From assembly GCF_004152865.1 (NCBI RefSeq), contig NZ_SEOO01000020.1, positions 1-64,000 of the forward strand: DNA of 64,000 nt, read 5' to 3'. Origin of the DNA: Sphingobium cupriresistens (lineage in GTDB: Bacteria; Pseudomonadota; Alphaproteobacteria; Sphingomonadales; Sphingomonadaceae). The notes beneath the pieces are model-generated. The model searched no databases. It was not told where the DNA came from and saw only the letters and a list, made by a program, of their open reading frames with translations. Position numbers and translations under genes: made by a program. Below, piece by piece: positions 49,602 to 58,328 of the stretch. Position 1 is the first letter of the stretch, and each line of letters starts with the position of its first letter.

Positions 49602-51791
49602 CTAGAAATTGGACATGATGGCGGCGCTGGGCGCGTCAAGCGGCTTGCCCGCCGCCTTCAATTTCAGTTCCCGCTCCCGCAGCGGCCCCTGCTCGGCGAT
49701 CAGCCAGGCGTGGATGGCGTCTGCATCCTCGACGCTTAGCAAATCGTCCCAGCGCGGCATCCCGCCCGGCAGCAGCAGGCCGTCGCGGACGATCTGGTTG
49801 AACATGTCATGCGTGCCAGGCTGCATCCGCCGCAAATCGGGCGCGGTGGAGCGCAACTGGTTGCTGTGGCAAATGGCGCAATTCTGGAAGAACAGTCCCT
49901 GCCCCTTGGCGATCATCGCAGGCGTGACGCCAGCCTTTTGCGCGGGCGGCGCAGAGGCGACTTCCGGTGGCGGCAACGCCGTCGGCTGCGGCACCGGGCC
50001 GCCATCCAGCTTGAAAACCAGGATGCGGTTGGCGTTGCCGTTGCGATAGGCGGCGGAATAGCGCGGTACATAGCCCCAGCCGCCGCCGCCGAAGCCAGCC
50101 GCGACCGCGATATATTGCACGCCCTTCACGCGATAGGTCATGGGCGCGGCCATGATCGAAGCGCCGGTGTCGATGGCCTTGATGAGCTTGCCGTTGTCGG
50201 CGTCGCGGACCATCAACTTGCCGCCGATCGTGCCATGGACGATGAGGCCGGACGCGGTGGAGAGCATACCCATCCGGTCCTGCCACCCTTCGGTCGGCAC
50301 CGCCCAACGGGCCTTGCCGGTCAGCGGGTCGATCGCGCGCAATTCCGACGAATAAGGCTTGTTCTTCACCCACTGCATTTCGGGCAGCTTTTCCACCTGT
50401 TCACGGATCGCAGGCGGCAGGGTCGGCAGCACGGCCTGCAATTGCGGGGTGAAGATGAGCGTCGTCTGGACATTGAGCGCCCTGGGCCGTCGCGCTTCCG
50501 CCGGCGTGCCGGGGGGCACGGTGAACATCAGGTTCCCCATGTCCAGCACAGAGGCATAATAGCTTTTGCGCTCCGCATCATAGGCAGCGGGATACCAGTT
50601 GCGCGCGCCCGCCGAGGACGGGAAGATGATGCGCGGACCGTTCCAGAAATCGGTGCGGTCCGGCGTCATCTGCGGCACGCCATCCTTGTCGAATCCCTTG
50701 GTCCAGTTGGTGCGCACCAGCGGATTGACGCGCAGCGGCTTGCCGGTTTCGCGATCCAGCACGAACAGATAGCCGTTTTTGGGCGAATGGAGGATGACCG
50801 GGCGGACCTTGCCGTCCACCTCCATGTCGGTCAGCACCATCGGCTGGGTGGCGGTAAAGTCCCAGCTGTCGCCGGGCGTTTCCTGATAATGCCATTTCAC
50901 CGCCCCGCTCTTGGCATCCAGCGCGACGATCGAGGAGAGATAGAGGTTCGCGCCGCCCTTGGGCGATCGGGTCGCGATCGAATAGGGGCCGCCATTGCCG
51001 ACGCCGATATAGACGGTGCCGAACTTGGGATCATAGTTGATCGCGTCCCACACGGTGCCGCCACCGCCAATATCCCAGCGGCTATTGGCGTCCCAGGTCT
51101 TGAGCGCGACATCGAGCGCCTTGTCCTCCTGCGGCCCCTTGGCCGGATCATGGGGCACGGTGAAGAAGCACCAGGCCTGCGTGCCGTCGGCGATACGATA
51201 GGCGGTCACATAGCCGCGCACGTCATATTCCGCGCCGGCATTGCCGATGATGACCAGATCGCCTGCCACTTCGGGCGCGCCGGTGCTGGTATAGCCCCGG
51301 CTGTGATCGACGACCGTGTCAGTCTTCCAGAGGATCTTGCCGGTCTTCGCGTCGAGCGCGTAGAGCATCCCGTCAAGCGCGCCGACCATGACCTTGCCAT
51401 TCGCGAGCGCGACGCCGCGATTGGCCTGGTCGCAGCAGGTGGAGCGGTTCGCCTGCATGTCCACCTCCGGCTCGAAGGTCCAGAGCGGCTGGCCGCTCGC
51501 GGCGTCGAGCGCATAGACGCGGCCAAGATTGCCGCTGCTATACATGACGCCGTCGACCACCACGGGCGTCGCTTCCTGCACGCGGTTGGTATTGAGGTCA
51601 TAGGACCAGGCGAGGCCCAGCCGTCCGGCATTGCCCTTGTCGATGTCGGTCAGGCGCGAATGATGGCTGCCCCAGACGTCGCCGCCGGTATAGGGCCAGT
51701 CGTCGCCCGCGCCGCTGTCGCCACCCGGCCCGCTACCCGCACAACTCGCCAGCGCCAGCAGGCCTGCAATCGCCAATAACGATTTCTTCAC
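49602..51791 (-). CDS. PQQ-dependent quinohaemoprotein dehydrogenase, lipoprotein
   Basis: A 729-residue quinoprotein like the one at 19405. The signal peptide ends in the lipobox LALASC (Cys17). It has the vicinal Cys pair in RSTCCDQANRG, blades with GDSWDFTATQP and GVGNGGPYSIA, and a C-terminal c-type haem domain with CAICH. It would be a periplasmic, membrane-tethered alcohol or aldehyde dehydrogenase. Its ATG overlaps the NmrA gene stop (ATGA), and the operon begins at the operator-bearing promoter at 52744. PQQ supply must come from genes outside the window or from the medium. Confidence 0.88.
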   Translation of the reverse strand: MKKSLLAIAGLLALASCAGSGPGGDSGAGDDWPYTGGDVWGSHHSRLTDIDKGNAGRLGLAWSYDLNTNRVQEATPVVVDGVMYSSGNLGRVYALDAASGQPLWTFEPEVDMQANRSTCCDQANRGVALANGKVMVGALDGMLYALDAKTGKILWKTDTVVDHSRGYTSTGAPEVAGDLVIIGNAGAEYDVRGYVTAYRIADGTQAWCFFTVPHDPAKGPQEDKALDVALKTWDANSRWDIGGGGTVWDAINYDPKFGTVYIGVGNGGPYSIATRSPKGGANLYLSSIVALDAKSGAVKWHYQETPGDSWDFTATQPMVLTDMEVDGKVRPVILHSPKNGYLFVLDRETGKPLRVNPLVRTNWTKGFDKDGVPQMTPDRTDFWNGPRIIFPSSAGARNWYPAAYDAERKSYYASVLDMGNLMFTVPPGTPAEARRPRALNVQTTLIFTPQLQAVLPTLPPAIREQVEKLPEMQWVKNKPYSSELRAIDPLTGKARWAVPTEGWQDRMGMLSTASGLIVHGTIGGKLMVRDADNGKLIKAIDTGASIMAAPMTYRVKGVQYIAVAAGFGGGGWGYVPRYSAAYRNGNANRILVFKLDGGPVPQPTALPPPEVASAPPAQKAGVTPAMIAKGQGLFFQNCAICHSNQLRSTAPDLRRMQPGTHDMFNQIVRDGLLLPGGMPRWDDLLSVEDADAIHAWLIAEQGPLRERELKLKAAGKPLDAPSAAIMSNF

Positions 51792-52702
51792 AGCGGCCAG
51801 CCTTCCTTGTGCGCCAGCATCACATCGCGCAGGCTTTTGGGCTTGCGGCCGGTGATCTTCTCGACCCAGTCGGTCTTTTCCGCAAAATAGCCCTCGCGGA
51901 TCGACTGGCCGAATGTCACCATGTCGTCGCTCGACCAGGGGATCGGCCCGTTGGGCGCGATATCGGAGGCATGGCGCGGCGCGCCCAGCGCATCGAAATA
52001 GGCGAACATCGCGTCGTCATCGACCGGATCGACCACGATCGGCTTGCCGGCGATTTCGCTGGCCATCGCCATCGCCTGCGGAATGGTGATGAGGTCGGGG
52101 CCGGTCAGCACATAGGCCTGATTTTCATGACCCGGCTGGGTCAGCACGCCGACCGCGGTCGCCACGCAATCGTCGCGGCTGACGAAGGCCACCGGGCCGT
52201 CACCGCAATTGTCGGGCTTGCCGCCCATCATCAGCGCGGGAATGGTCATCGGCCCGGCGATCGCCTCGGCATATTGGCTGTCGCGCAAATGGGTCCAGGC
52301 GGCGCCGGAGGCTTCGATGATCTCCTCGGTCGCGCGATGGTCGTTCTTGACGATCGCGGGATTGCCGGGCTGATCGGCGGCAATGATGGAGGTATAGACG
52401 ATATGCCGCACGCCCGCCGCGACCGCGGCCTCCACCGCATGGCGGTGCTGGCCGACGCGGGTGCCAACGCGCGCGGTGCTGATGAGCAGCATCTTCTCGC
52501 CCCCCGCCATCGCGGCGGGCAGGCTCGCGGGATCGTCGAAATCGGCGAAGCGCACGTCCGCGCCGCGGGCGGCCAGATCGGCCAGCTTCGCCGGTGTGCG
52601 GGTCAGCAATATCGCGTCCTGCGGCGTGATTTTTTCCAGCAGCCATTGCGCCGCCGCGTGGCCGAAGGCGCCCGAAGCGCCTGAAATGATGATCTTCCCC
52701 AT
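51788..52702 (-). CDS. NmrA-like NAD(P)H-binding atypical SDR
   Basis: A 304-residue NmrA/TMR-like protein: IIISGASGAFGHAAAQWLLEK (Gly-rich NAD(P) motif GASGAFG), RFADFDDPASLPAAMAGGEKMLLIS, VRHIVYTSII and ATEEIIEASGAAWTHLRDSQYAE. The canonical SDR Tyr-x-x-x-Lys is not seen, as is usual in this group; it may sense redox state or reduce a quinone or enone. The start MGKIII (52702) has GAGAGGACG upstream. First gene of the NmrA-PQQ-GMC operon. Confidence 0.8.
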   Translation of the reverse strand: MGKIIISGASGAFGHAAAQWLLEKITPQDAILLTRTPAKLADLAARGADVRFADFDDPASLPAAMAGGEKMLLISTARVGTRVGQHRHAVEAAVAAGVRHIVYTSIIAADQPGNPAIVKNDHRATEEIIEASGAAWTHLRDSQYAEAIAGPMTIPALMMGGKPDNCGDGPVAFVSRDDCVATAVGVLTQPGHENQAYVLTGPDLITIPQAMAMASEIAGKPIVVDPVDDDAMFAYFDALGAPRHASDIAPNGPIPWSSDDMVTFGQSIREGYFAEKTDWVEKITGRKPKSLRDVMLAHKEGWPL

Positions 52703-52743
52703 GCGTCCTCTCGCTTGCATGATCTGTCGTCTTGTTGCAGATA

Positions 52744-52771
52744 ATCGTAACGAATGTTATCATTACGTCAA
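52744..52771 (-). promoter_or_regulatory. Promoter with TAACGAATGTTA operator, NmrA-PQQ-GMC operon
   Basis: The core TAACGAATGTTA (52748-52759; 10 of 12 match to the palindrome) lies between -35 TTGACG (52766-52771) and -10 TACGAT (52744-52749), with a 16-bp spacer, on the minus strand. It also lies 53 bp before the divergent SnoaL gene and could control both. Confidence 0.68.
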
Positions 52772-52812
52772 GCCGAAGAACCAAGGCCGAAGAACCAAGG
52801 AGAGTGACTATC

Positions 52813-53310
52813 ATGCCTTCCCTTCCGATCGAGGACAGGATTGCGCTGCAAGACCTGATCGCCGCCTATAGCTGGGCGCTCGATACCGGCGATGTCGACG
52901 GGCTGGTCGCCTGCTTCACGCACGATGCGCGCATGGTGGAGGAGGTGTTCGACGATCCCGACATCTGGGAAGGGCATGAGGGAATTCGCGGCATCGCCGA
53001 ACATTATCGCAATGCGCCGGGCTTTCCGGGTCGCCAGCATCATGTGACGCAGGTTCAATATACGGCTCAGGCGGACGGCAGTTGCAAGATGCGCGGCTTC
53101 GCCTTCGTCACCGAATGCGAGGGCGAGCCGCCCTATCTGCTGCGCTTTGCCGGCTGGTATGACGATCATGCGGTGAAGGGCGCGGACGGCCAGTGGCGCT
53201 TCCTACGCCGCACCGTGCGATTGTGGGATGGCGAAGTGTTGAAGAATTTCCCCGGTCGGGGGAAGTGGGCGCCCCGCAAGCGGCCGGATTCGCTGATTAT
53301 CCGGCGGTAA
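52813..53310 (+). CDS. SnoaL-like NTF2-fold protein
   Basis: A 165-residue single-domain SnoaL_4-type protein: IEDRIALQDLIAAYSWALDTGDVDGLVACFTHDARM, WEGHEGIRGIAEHY, HHVTQVQYTAQADG and WRFLRRTVRLWDGE. The start MPSLPIEDR (52813) was chosen over an earlier ATG that has an unlikely leader. It is shorter than the NTF2 protein at 6545 and lacks its coiled-coil N-terminus. It may be a hydratase, isomerase or lyase in the second regulon, possibly feeding the dioxygenase at 37038. It is divergent from the NmrA operon. Confidence 0.75.
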   Translation: MPSLPIEDRIALQDLIAAYSWALDTGDVDGLVACFTHDARMVEEVFDDPDIWEGHEGIRGIAEHYRNAPGFPGRQHHVTQVQYTAQADGSCKMRGFAFVTECEGEPPYLLRFAGWYDDHAVKGADGQWRFLRRTVRLWDGEVLKNFPGRGKWAPRKRPDSLIIRR

Positions 53311-53336
53311 TTGACGTACCACACTTCACATGAGAA

Positions 53337-53400
53337 CCGTTCGCCCTGAGCGAAGGCGGAGGGCTCGTCAGAGCGGAGCGAAGACATTTCGCTGCGCTCA
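53337..53400. repeat. Sphingomonad-type intergenic repeat
   Basis: The segment beginning GTTCGCCCTGAGCGAAG, with GGAGGGC and then GCGGAGCGAAGACATTTCGC, resembles dispersed repeats seen between genes in many sphingomonad genomes (GTTCG...CTGAGCGAAG...). It contains inverted pairs (GCCCT/AGGGC; GCGAAG...) and sits between convergent genes, so it may also terminate transcription. Confidence 0.55.
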
Positions 53401-53440
53401 ATGACCGGCTTCGATTTCGCGCAGCCCGAACGAACTTAGG

Positions 53441-53950
53441 TCAACGGCGGGTCATCATCCAACTGAGCGCGGGCAGAGCCGGGCTAGCGGGCGCGACGGC
53501 GCACTGGCCGATCTTGTCCAGCGCCAGTTCGGCAAAGGCTTCGGGCCATGCCGCATCGGAGAATTGCGCCAGCGCGCCGATAGTGACGCCGTCCGGTGCG
53601 CAGTTCGCAGTTATAAGCCCACCCCTGCCATGCCGCACCAGCGCCACGCGGAGATAGCCCGCTTCGGCCGCGATCTCGCCGACCAGCAGTTCGTCACTCC
53701 GCCGCGTCACGGCGAAGATCGCCGCCGGGGCGGCCGCCAGCAAATCGCGCATCTGGCGCACCCGGTCGCCCTCCAGCGCCACCGCCTTTCCGCCCAGCAG
53801 TCGCGCCCGCGCAGCGAAGCGGCGCCCGGCCGCCAATTGGGCATCGTGCAGCAGGAGCGGCAGCGTAGCCGCCTCCGCCCGTCCGCCAGCCAGCGCCGCC
53901 GACGCCACGGCCGCGCTTGCGAGAAAGACCCTTCGTGATACGCCGTTCAT
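53441..53950 (-). CDS. Tat-exported protein of unknown function
   Basis: A 169-residue protein starting MNGVSRRVFLASAAVAS, a twin-arginine (SRRVFL) signal peptide ending near GGRAEAA. The mature part is alanine-rich with helical and strand segments (RRFAARARLLGGKAVALEGDRVRQM, GGLITANCAPDGVTIGALAQF, CAVAPASPALPALSWMMTRR). I do not recognise a domain. It follows a cytochrome c and a VAO-type flavoprotein with a four-base overlap, suggesting a periplasmic accessory of that oxidase. Tat export implies a folded, perhaps cofactor-bearing, mature protein. Confidence 0.7.
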   Translation of the reverse strand: MNGVSRRVFLASAAVASAALAGGRAEAATLPLLLHDAQLAAGRRFAARARLLGGKAVALEGDRVRQMRDLLAAAPAAIFAVTRRSDELLVGEIAAEAGYLRVALVRHGRGGLITANCAPDGVTIGALAQFSDAAWPEAFAELALDKIGQCAVAPASPALPALSWMMTRR

Positions 53951-54342
53951 GGCTTCGCCCCCTTGGACAGATGCTCGGCGATCTGCCGCAACTCGGCGTC
54001 GCTCGCCTCGCCCCGCGGGATGGCGGGCATGTTCCCGATCCCCATGCGGGCGGCCTGCACGACATAGTCGGCGGTCAGGTCGGTACGCTTTTCCAGCAAG
54101 GGCTGGTCGGTGCGTCGCGCCAGCAGGCCCGTACCCATGCCGCCCGGCGCATGGCACATGGCGCATTTCGTCAGATAGAGTTGCTCGCCCGGCGTGGCTT
54201 GTGGTCGCGACGAGAGCGTTTCGGGCGCGGGCAAAGGCGGCGGCCCCTTGGGCGCCTGCGTCGGCGTTTCGCTCGCCCGGCCGCAAGCCGCGCCCGCCAA
54301 CATCAATGCAGCGCCCACCAGCGCGATCATCCCCCGGCGCAT
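53947..54342 (-). CDS. Small c-type cytochrome lipoprotein, partner of flavoprotein
   Basis: A 131-residue cytochrome c with signal peptide and lipobox-like LAGAAC (Cys20), a proline-rich linker, the haem motif CAMCH (60-64), and a Met ligand candidate in GIGNMPAI. It is coupled to the flavoprotein by a one-base overlap (TGATG). The pair resembles p-cresol methylhydroxylase or eugenol hydroxylase, in which the flavoprotein passes electrons to a cytochrome subunit. Confidence 0.85.
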   Translation of the reverse strand: MRRGMIALVGAALMLAGAACGRASETPTQAPKGPPPLPAPETLSSRPQATPGEQLYLTKCAMCHAPGGMGTGLLARRTDQPLLEKRTDLTADYVVQAARMGIGNMPAIPRGEASDAELRQIAEHLSKGAKP

Positions 54343-55892
54343 CAGCCCTGTCCTCCCGACTGGCTGCTGGGCCAGATGCCGCTCTTCCCCGGCGCGATCA
54401 CGCCCCTGGGATCGAGCGCATCCTTCACCTTGCGGTTGAGCTGCCCCAGCGCGTTCTTGTTGAAATCATAGGTGCCTGCGACCGCGTCCATATAGTCGAG
54501 ATGGGTCCGATATTCGCCATAGCCTTGGCGCTTGGCGTCAGAGATCAGATGTTTGAGAAAGGGATCGACCCGGCCCATCAGGTCCGCATCATCCTTGTTG
54601 ATGAGCACCGCGTTCACATTGATGAGGTGGCGTTCGCCAAAGGCGAAGCTGGCCTGATAATCCATGCCATATTCCTTGTAGCGGGCGTAGGTGCGCTGAA
54701 ACTGGGCCTGCGCCGCCGCGCCCGATTGCGGCAGGATCGGCGAGAAGCCGATATGCCCGCCGCGCCCGCCATGCCAGTTGGCGTTCTGCATCGGCATGGT
54801 GAGCGGCGTGCCGGTCCATCCGGTCGCCTCCAGCGGTTCGCCCGTCTTCCACACGGTCGGGCGTAGGGACATGGGTTTGAGCTTGCCCAGTTCGTGCTCA
54901 AGAATCGCATAGGCCGCCTTGTTGACCGACTCCCGGCCGTAAAGCCGCAGGCTCACCCCCCACCAGCCGACGTTGAATTTCTTGCGAATCGCCGCGATCA
55001 CATCGTCGGGCAGCGCGCCGGGCTTGTCGGTCCACTGGTCGCGGGTCGTCACCACGGCGGCGGCGCGCAACCAGTTGCCGATGGTGGGCGACTGCTGCAA
55101 CAGTCCTTCGCGGCGCAGCGGCGCGATCGCGTCGATCAACGGCCCCAAATCCTCCGGCCGGTCGAATTCCAGATCCATGCCCATCAGCGATTCCGGCGCG
55201 GGCATCAGCCACAGACCCATTTTGGTGACGATGCCGAAATTGGACTGGACGAACATCTGGTCCCAGCCGGGGCCGAAGCCGAAGCGATAGAGTTGCCAGG
55301 TCGGCGCGCCGTCCAGTGCGCCCATGCCGGTGCGCACGACCAGGCCATCGGCCATCACGGCTTCCACGCCGCAGATGCGCGTCGCATGTTCGCCATAGGG
55401 GGTATAGCCCATGCCCCGGTCCAGCGCATTGCCGACCACCGATCCCCAGCTGTTGCCGGGCACCGAAAGCCAATGTTTCATGCCCCTCGACTTCAGGAAA
55501 TCGTAGAGGTCGTAGAAGCCAACGCCCGGCTCCAGCAGCACCGTGCCGTTCGCCTCGTCATAGTCGATCTTTTTCATCCGGCTGAGGTCCAGCACCACAG
55601 ATCCCGCCGACAACGGCGCGGAACCGCCATAGCCCAGATTTTTGCCCCGGCTGATCGGCCAGAGCGCGATGCCGCGGTCAGCGGCGATGCGAACGATCGC
55701 CTGGATTTCCTCGACCGTGGCCGGAGCGACCGCACCGGCGGGGTGGTGGCGCGCGTCGTCGATCGCGAACTTGTCCTGATAGCTGGCCTGATCGACCTCA
55801 TCGAAAAAGACATGATCCTTGCCGACGATCGCCCCAAAGGCGGCGATGATGGCGGGCGCTATCGCCGCCGCTGTCTTGCCCTTCACATCCAT
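54342..55892 (-). CDS. VAO/PCMH-family FAD-linked oxidase flavoprotein
   Basis: A 516-residue VAO-family flavoprotein. The FAD-binding domain has ISRGKNLGYGGSAPL, LLEPGVGFYDLYDFL and the VAO signature GMGYTPYGEHA; the end DPRGVIAPGKSGIW is typical of 4-cresol dehydrogenase and eugenol or vanillyl-alcohol oxidases. In the region where VAO-type enzymes attach FAD covalently, this protein reads GERHLINVNAVL, and I cannot place the usual His or Tyr, so the linkage is uncertain. No signal peptide is evident. With the cytochrome and Tat protein it would hydroxylate or oxidise a 4-alkylphenol (p-cresol, 4-propylguaiacol, eugenol or vanillyl alcohol; inferred). Confidence 0.85.
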   Translation of the reverse strand: MDVKGKTAAAIAPAIIAAFGAIVGKDHVFFDEVDQASYQDKFAIDDARHHPAGAVAPATVEEIQAIVRIAADRGIALWPISRGKNLGYGGSAPLSAGSVVLDLSRMKKIDYDEANGTVLLEPGVGFYDLYDFLKSRGMKHWLSVPGNSWGSVVGNALDRGMGYTPYGEHATRICGVEAVMADGLVVRTGMGALDGAPTWQLYRFGFGPGWDQMFVQSNFGIVTKMGLWLMPAPESLMGMDLEFDRPEDLGPLIDAIAPLRREGLLQQSPTIGNWLRAAAVVTTRDQWTDKPGALPDDVIAAIRKKFNVGWWGVSLRLYGRESVNKAAYAILEHELGKLKPMSLRPTVWKTGEPLEATGWTGTPLTMPMQNANWHGGRGGHIGFSPILPQSGAAAQAQFQRTYARYKEYGMDYQASFAFGERHLINVNAVLINKDDADLMGRVDPFLKHLISDAKRQGYGEYRTHLDYMDAVAGTYDFNKNALGQLNRKVKDALDPRGVIAPGKSGIWPSSQSGGQG

Positions 55893-55926
55893 CTCACCTC
55901 ACTCGCCAGTCATGCCAGCTTATTAA

Positions 55927-55938
55927 TAACGATCGTTA
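55927..55938. promoter_or_regulatory. TAACGATCGTTA operator, flavoprotein / ferB region
   Basis: A perfect palindrome, extended to ATAACGATCGTTAT, with an additional half-site TAACGA next to it (around 55940, minus strand). It lies 35 bp before the flavoprotein start and 118 bp before the divergent ferB gene. A TTGACT box occurs at 55961-55966 on the minus strand, but the spacing differs from the other three sites. Confidence 0.68.
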
Positions 55939-56056
55939 TCGTTAAAAGATATGCCAGACGAGTCAAGCGGACTGCCAGAGCCATGTGCAAAAAGCGCTTG
56001 CCTATCCTGATCCTCAGATTGTATGCCTATGATACATATTGCGCAGGAGCAGGAAG

Positions 56057-56893
56057 ATGGAAGAGCAGGACGTCGTTTCCGTACATGTCGAAAACCGGAT
56101 CGCCTGGGTGAATTTCGCGCGGCCGGCCAAGCGCAACGCGATGAGCCCGACGCTCAACCGGCGCATGATGGAGGTGCTGGACGAACTGGAATATCGCGAC
56201 GATGTCGGCGTGCTGGTGCTGGGCGGCGAAGGCGCCGCCTGGTCGGCGGGCATGGACCTGAAGGAATATTTCCGCGAAACCGAAGCCAAGGGCCTGCGTG
56301 GCGTGCGCAAGTCGCAGGCGGAAAGCTATGGCTGGTTCCGCCGCCTGCGCTGGTTTCACAAGCCGACCATCGCCATGGTCAATGGCTGGTGTTTTGGCGG
56401 CGGCTTCGGCCCGCTCTTCGCCTGCGACCTCGCCATCTGCGCGGATGAGGCGCAGTTCGGCCTGTCGGAGATCAACTGGGGCATCCTGCCCGGCGGCGGC
56501 GTGACCAAGGTGGTGGTCGACCTGCTGCCGATGCGCGACGCCATGTGGCTGACGCTGACCGGCGACCTGATCGACGGCAAGGCCGCGTCCACCATGCGGC
56601 TGGTCAATGAGAGCGTCCCGCTGGAGCAGCTCAAGGCGCGCACGACGCAGGTCGCCGAAATGCTGCTGAGCAAGAATCCGGTGGCGCTGAAATTCGCCAA
56701 GGATGCCGTCCGCCGCGTGGGCACCATGACCTATGACGAGGCGGAAGATTATCTGGTCCGGATGCAGGAAGCCGCCAACTTCCACGACAAGAGCGAAGGC
56801 CGCAAGGAAGGCATCCGGCAGTTCATCGACGAGAAGAGCTACAAGCCGGGTCTGGGCGCCTATGATCTGAGCAAGGCGAAGACCGAGGCCTGA
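56057..56893 (+). CDS. ferB: Feruloyl-CoA hydratase/lyase (hydroxycinnamoyl-CoA type)
   Basis: A 278-residue crotonase-family enzyme matching HCHL/FerB/Ech: VENRIAWVNFARPAKRNAMSPTLN, the signature EGAAWSAGMDLKEYFRETEAKG, VNGWCFGGGFGPLFACDLAICAD (oxyanion Gly pair) and FGLSEINWGILPGGGVTK with the catalytic Glu138. It hydrates feruloyl-CoA and splits it to vanillin and acetyl-CoA. The start MEEQDVV (56057) is the family N-terminus. Feruloyl-CoA synthetase is not next to it. It is divergent from the flavoprotein operon over a shared operator. Confidence 0.92.
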   Translation: MEEQDVVSVHVENRIAWVNFARPAKRNAMSPTLNRRMMEVLDELEYRDDVGVLVLGGEGAAWSAGMDLKEYFRETEAKGLRGVRKSQAESYGWFRRLRWFHKPTIAMVNGWCFGGGFGPLFACDLAICADEAQFGLSEINWGILPGGGVTKVVVDLLPMRDAMWLTLTGDLIDGKAASTMRLVNESVPLEQLKARTTQVAEMLLSKNPVALKFAKDAVRRVGTMTYDEAEDYLVRMQEAANFHDKSEGRKEGIRQFIDEKSYKPGLGAYDLSKAKTEA

Positions 56894-56904
56894 AGCCGGT
56901 GGGA

Positions 56905-58317
56905 TCAGGCCGCGGCCTGACCCCATCCCCCGCCCAGCGCCCGGAACAAATCGACCTGCGCGAAGGACAGGGCGCGGGTCGCGGTCGCCAGATCGGCCTC
57001 GGCGCTCGCCAGCGTGCGTTGCGCGTCCAGCACGGTCAGGAAATCGATCTGCCCCTCGCGCTGCCGCGCCAGGCTGATCCGGGCGGCGCGCGCCGCTTCG
57101 TCCCGCGCCAGACCCAGCGTCCGCGCCCGCTCGATCGCGTGGGCGTAGGCCGACAAGGCGCGTTCGCTTTCCTCCAGCGCCTGTAGCACCGTACCATCGA
57201 AGGTCGCCAGCGAGGCCGCGCCGTCCGCCTTCGCCGCGCCGATCCGCGCCCGGATCGCTTGCGTGTTGGGGAAGGCCCAGCTGATGAGCGGTCCCAGCAC
57301 CCAGTTCAACGGCCCGCCGCCCAGCACATTGCCGCCACCCAGCGCCGTGGTGCCGACCGATCCGCCCAGCGTGATGCGGGGGTAGAGGTCGGCCGTCGCT
57401 ACGCCGATCCGCGCCGTGTCCGCCGCCAGCCGCCGTTCGGCCGCGCGCACATCCGGCCGCCGCGCCAGCAGCGCCTGGCCGTCGCCGACCGGGATCGGCT
57501 GGGCCAGTTGCGGCGTGCGGGTCGCCGCGCGTAGGCTGTCGGGCAATTGCTGCGGCGTCCGCCCGGTCAGCGTCGCCAGCCGGAACAGCGCCGCATCCCG
57601 ATCCGCGGCCAGCGCCGGGATCGTCGCCTTTTGCTGTTCGCGCAGCGCGGTCACACGGATCACATCCAGTCGATCAGACCGACCGACGTCGAATCGCGCG
57701 CCGGTGATGCGGATCGACTGGTCGAGCAGCGCCACCGTCCGTTGCGCCACGGCCAGCCGTTCGGCCGTGGCGGTGACGTCGAGATAGGCGCGCACCGTGT
57801 CGGCGATCACCGCGACGCGCACGCCGTCGGCATCCGCCTGCACCGCCGCCAGGTCGCCGCGCGCCGCTTCGACGCCGCGCTTCACCCGGCCGAACAGATC
57901 GACTTCATAGGAGACGTCGAGCCCGCCATCGAGCACCCAATTTTCCCGGTCTATGCCCGGCAGCGACTGCGCCGCCGACGTCCGGTTATAGGTGCCGGAC
58001 GCGCCGAGGCTGGTCTGCGGCAGACGATCCGACTTCGCGCCGCGCAGCGACGCTCGCGCCCGCTCGATCCGCGCCACCGCAACGCGGATGTCGGTGTTGG
58101 CGGCCAGCGCGTCCCCGACGAGCGTGTCGAGCAGCGGATCGCCATAGAGCGTCCACCAGCGATCCTGCACGGCGGCCGTGCTGACCGCCGCGCCGGTCGC
58201 GCCGATGAAGGGCGCGGCCGCCGTTGTCGGGGTAGCGGGCGGCTGATAGTCCGGCCCGGCGGCGCAGGCGGTGAGCGCACTCGCGCCGAGCAGGAGAGCG
58301 ATGAAGGTCCGGGTCAT
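56905..58317 (-). CDS. RND efflux outer-membrane lipoprotein (NodT/OprM family)
   Basis: A 470-residue outer-membrane factor. The start MTRTFIALLLGASALTAC (58317) gives a lipobox with Cys18. Repeats typical of the family follow: NTDIRVAVARIERARASLRGAKS, SYEVDLFGRVKRGVEAARGDL, ARRPDVRAAERRLAADTARIGVATADLYP (the hallmark of the second repeat) and ALEESERALSAYAHA. It forms the outer channel of a tripartite pump with the two genes upstream. It converges on ferB with an 11-bp gap. Confidence 0.92.
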   Translation of the reverse strand: MTRTFIALLLGASALTACAAGPDYQPPATPTTAAAPFIGATGAAVSTAAVQDRWWTLYGDPLLDTLVGDALAANTDIRVAVARIERARASLRGAKSDRLPQTSLGASGTYNRTSAAQSLPGIDRENWVLDGGLDVSYEVDLFGRVKRGVEAARGDLAAVQADADGVRVAVIADTVRAYLDVTATAERLAVAQRTVALLDQSIRITGARFDVGRSDRLDVIRVTALREQQKATIPALAADRDAALFRLATLTGRTPQQLPDSLRAATRTPQLAQPIPVGDGQALLARRPDVRAAERRLAADTARIGVATADLYPRITLGGSVGTTALGGGNVLGGGPLNWVLGPLISWAFPNTQAIRARIGAAKADGAASLATFDGTVLQALEESERALSAYAHAIERARTLGLARDEAARAARISLARQREGQIDFLTVLDAQRTLASAEADLATATRALSFAQVDLFRALGGGWGQAAA

Positions 58318-58328
58318 ATCTCTGTTCC

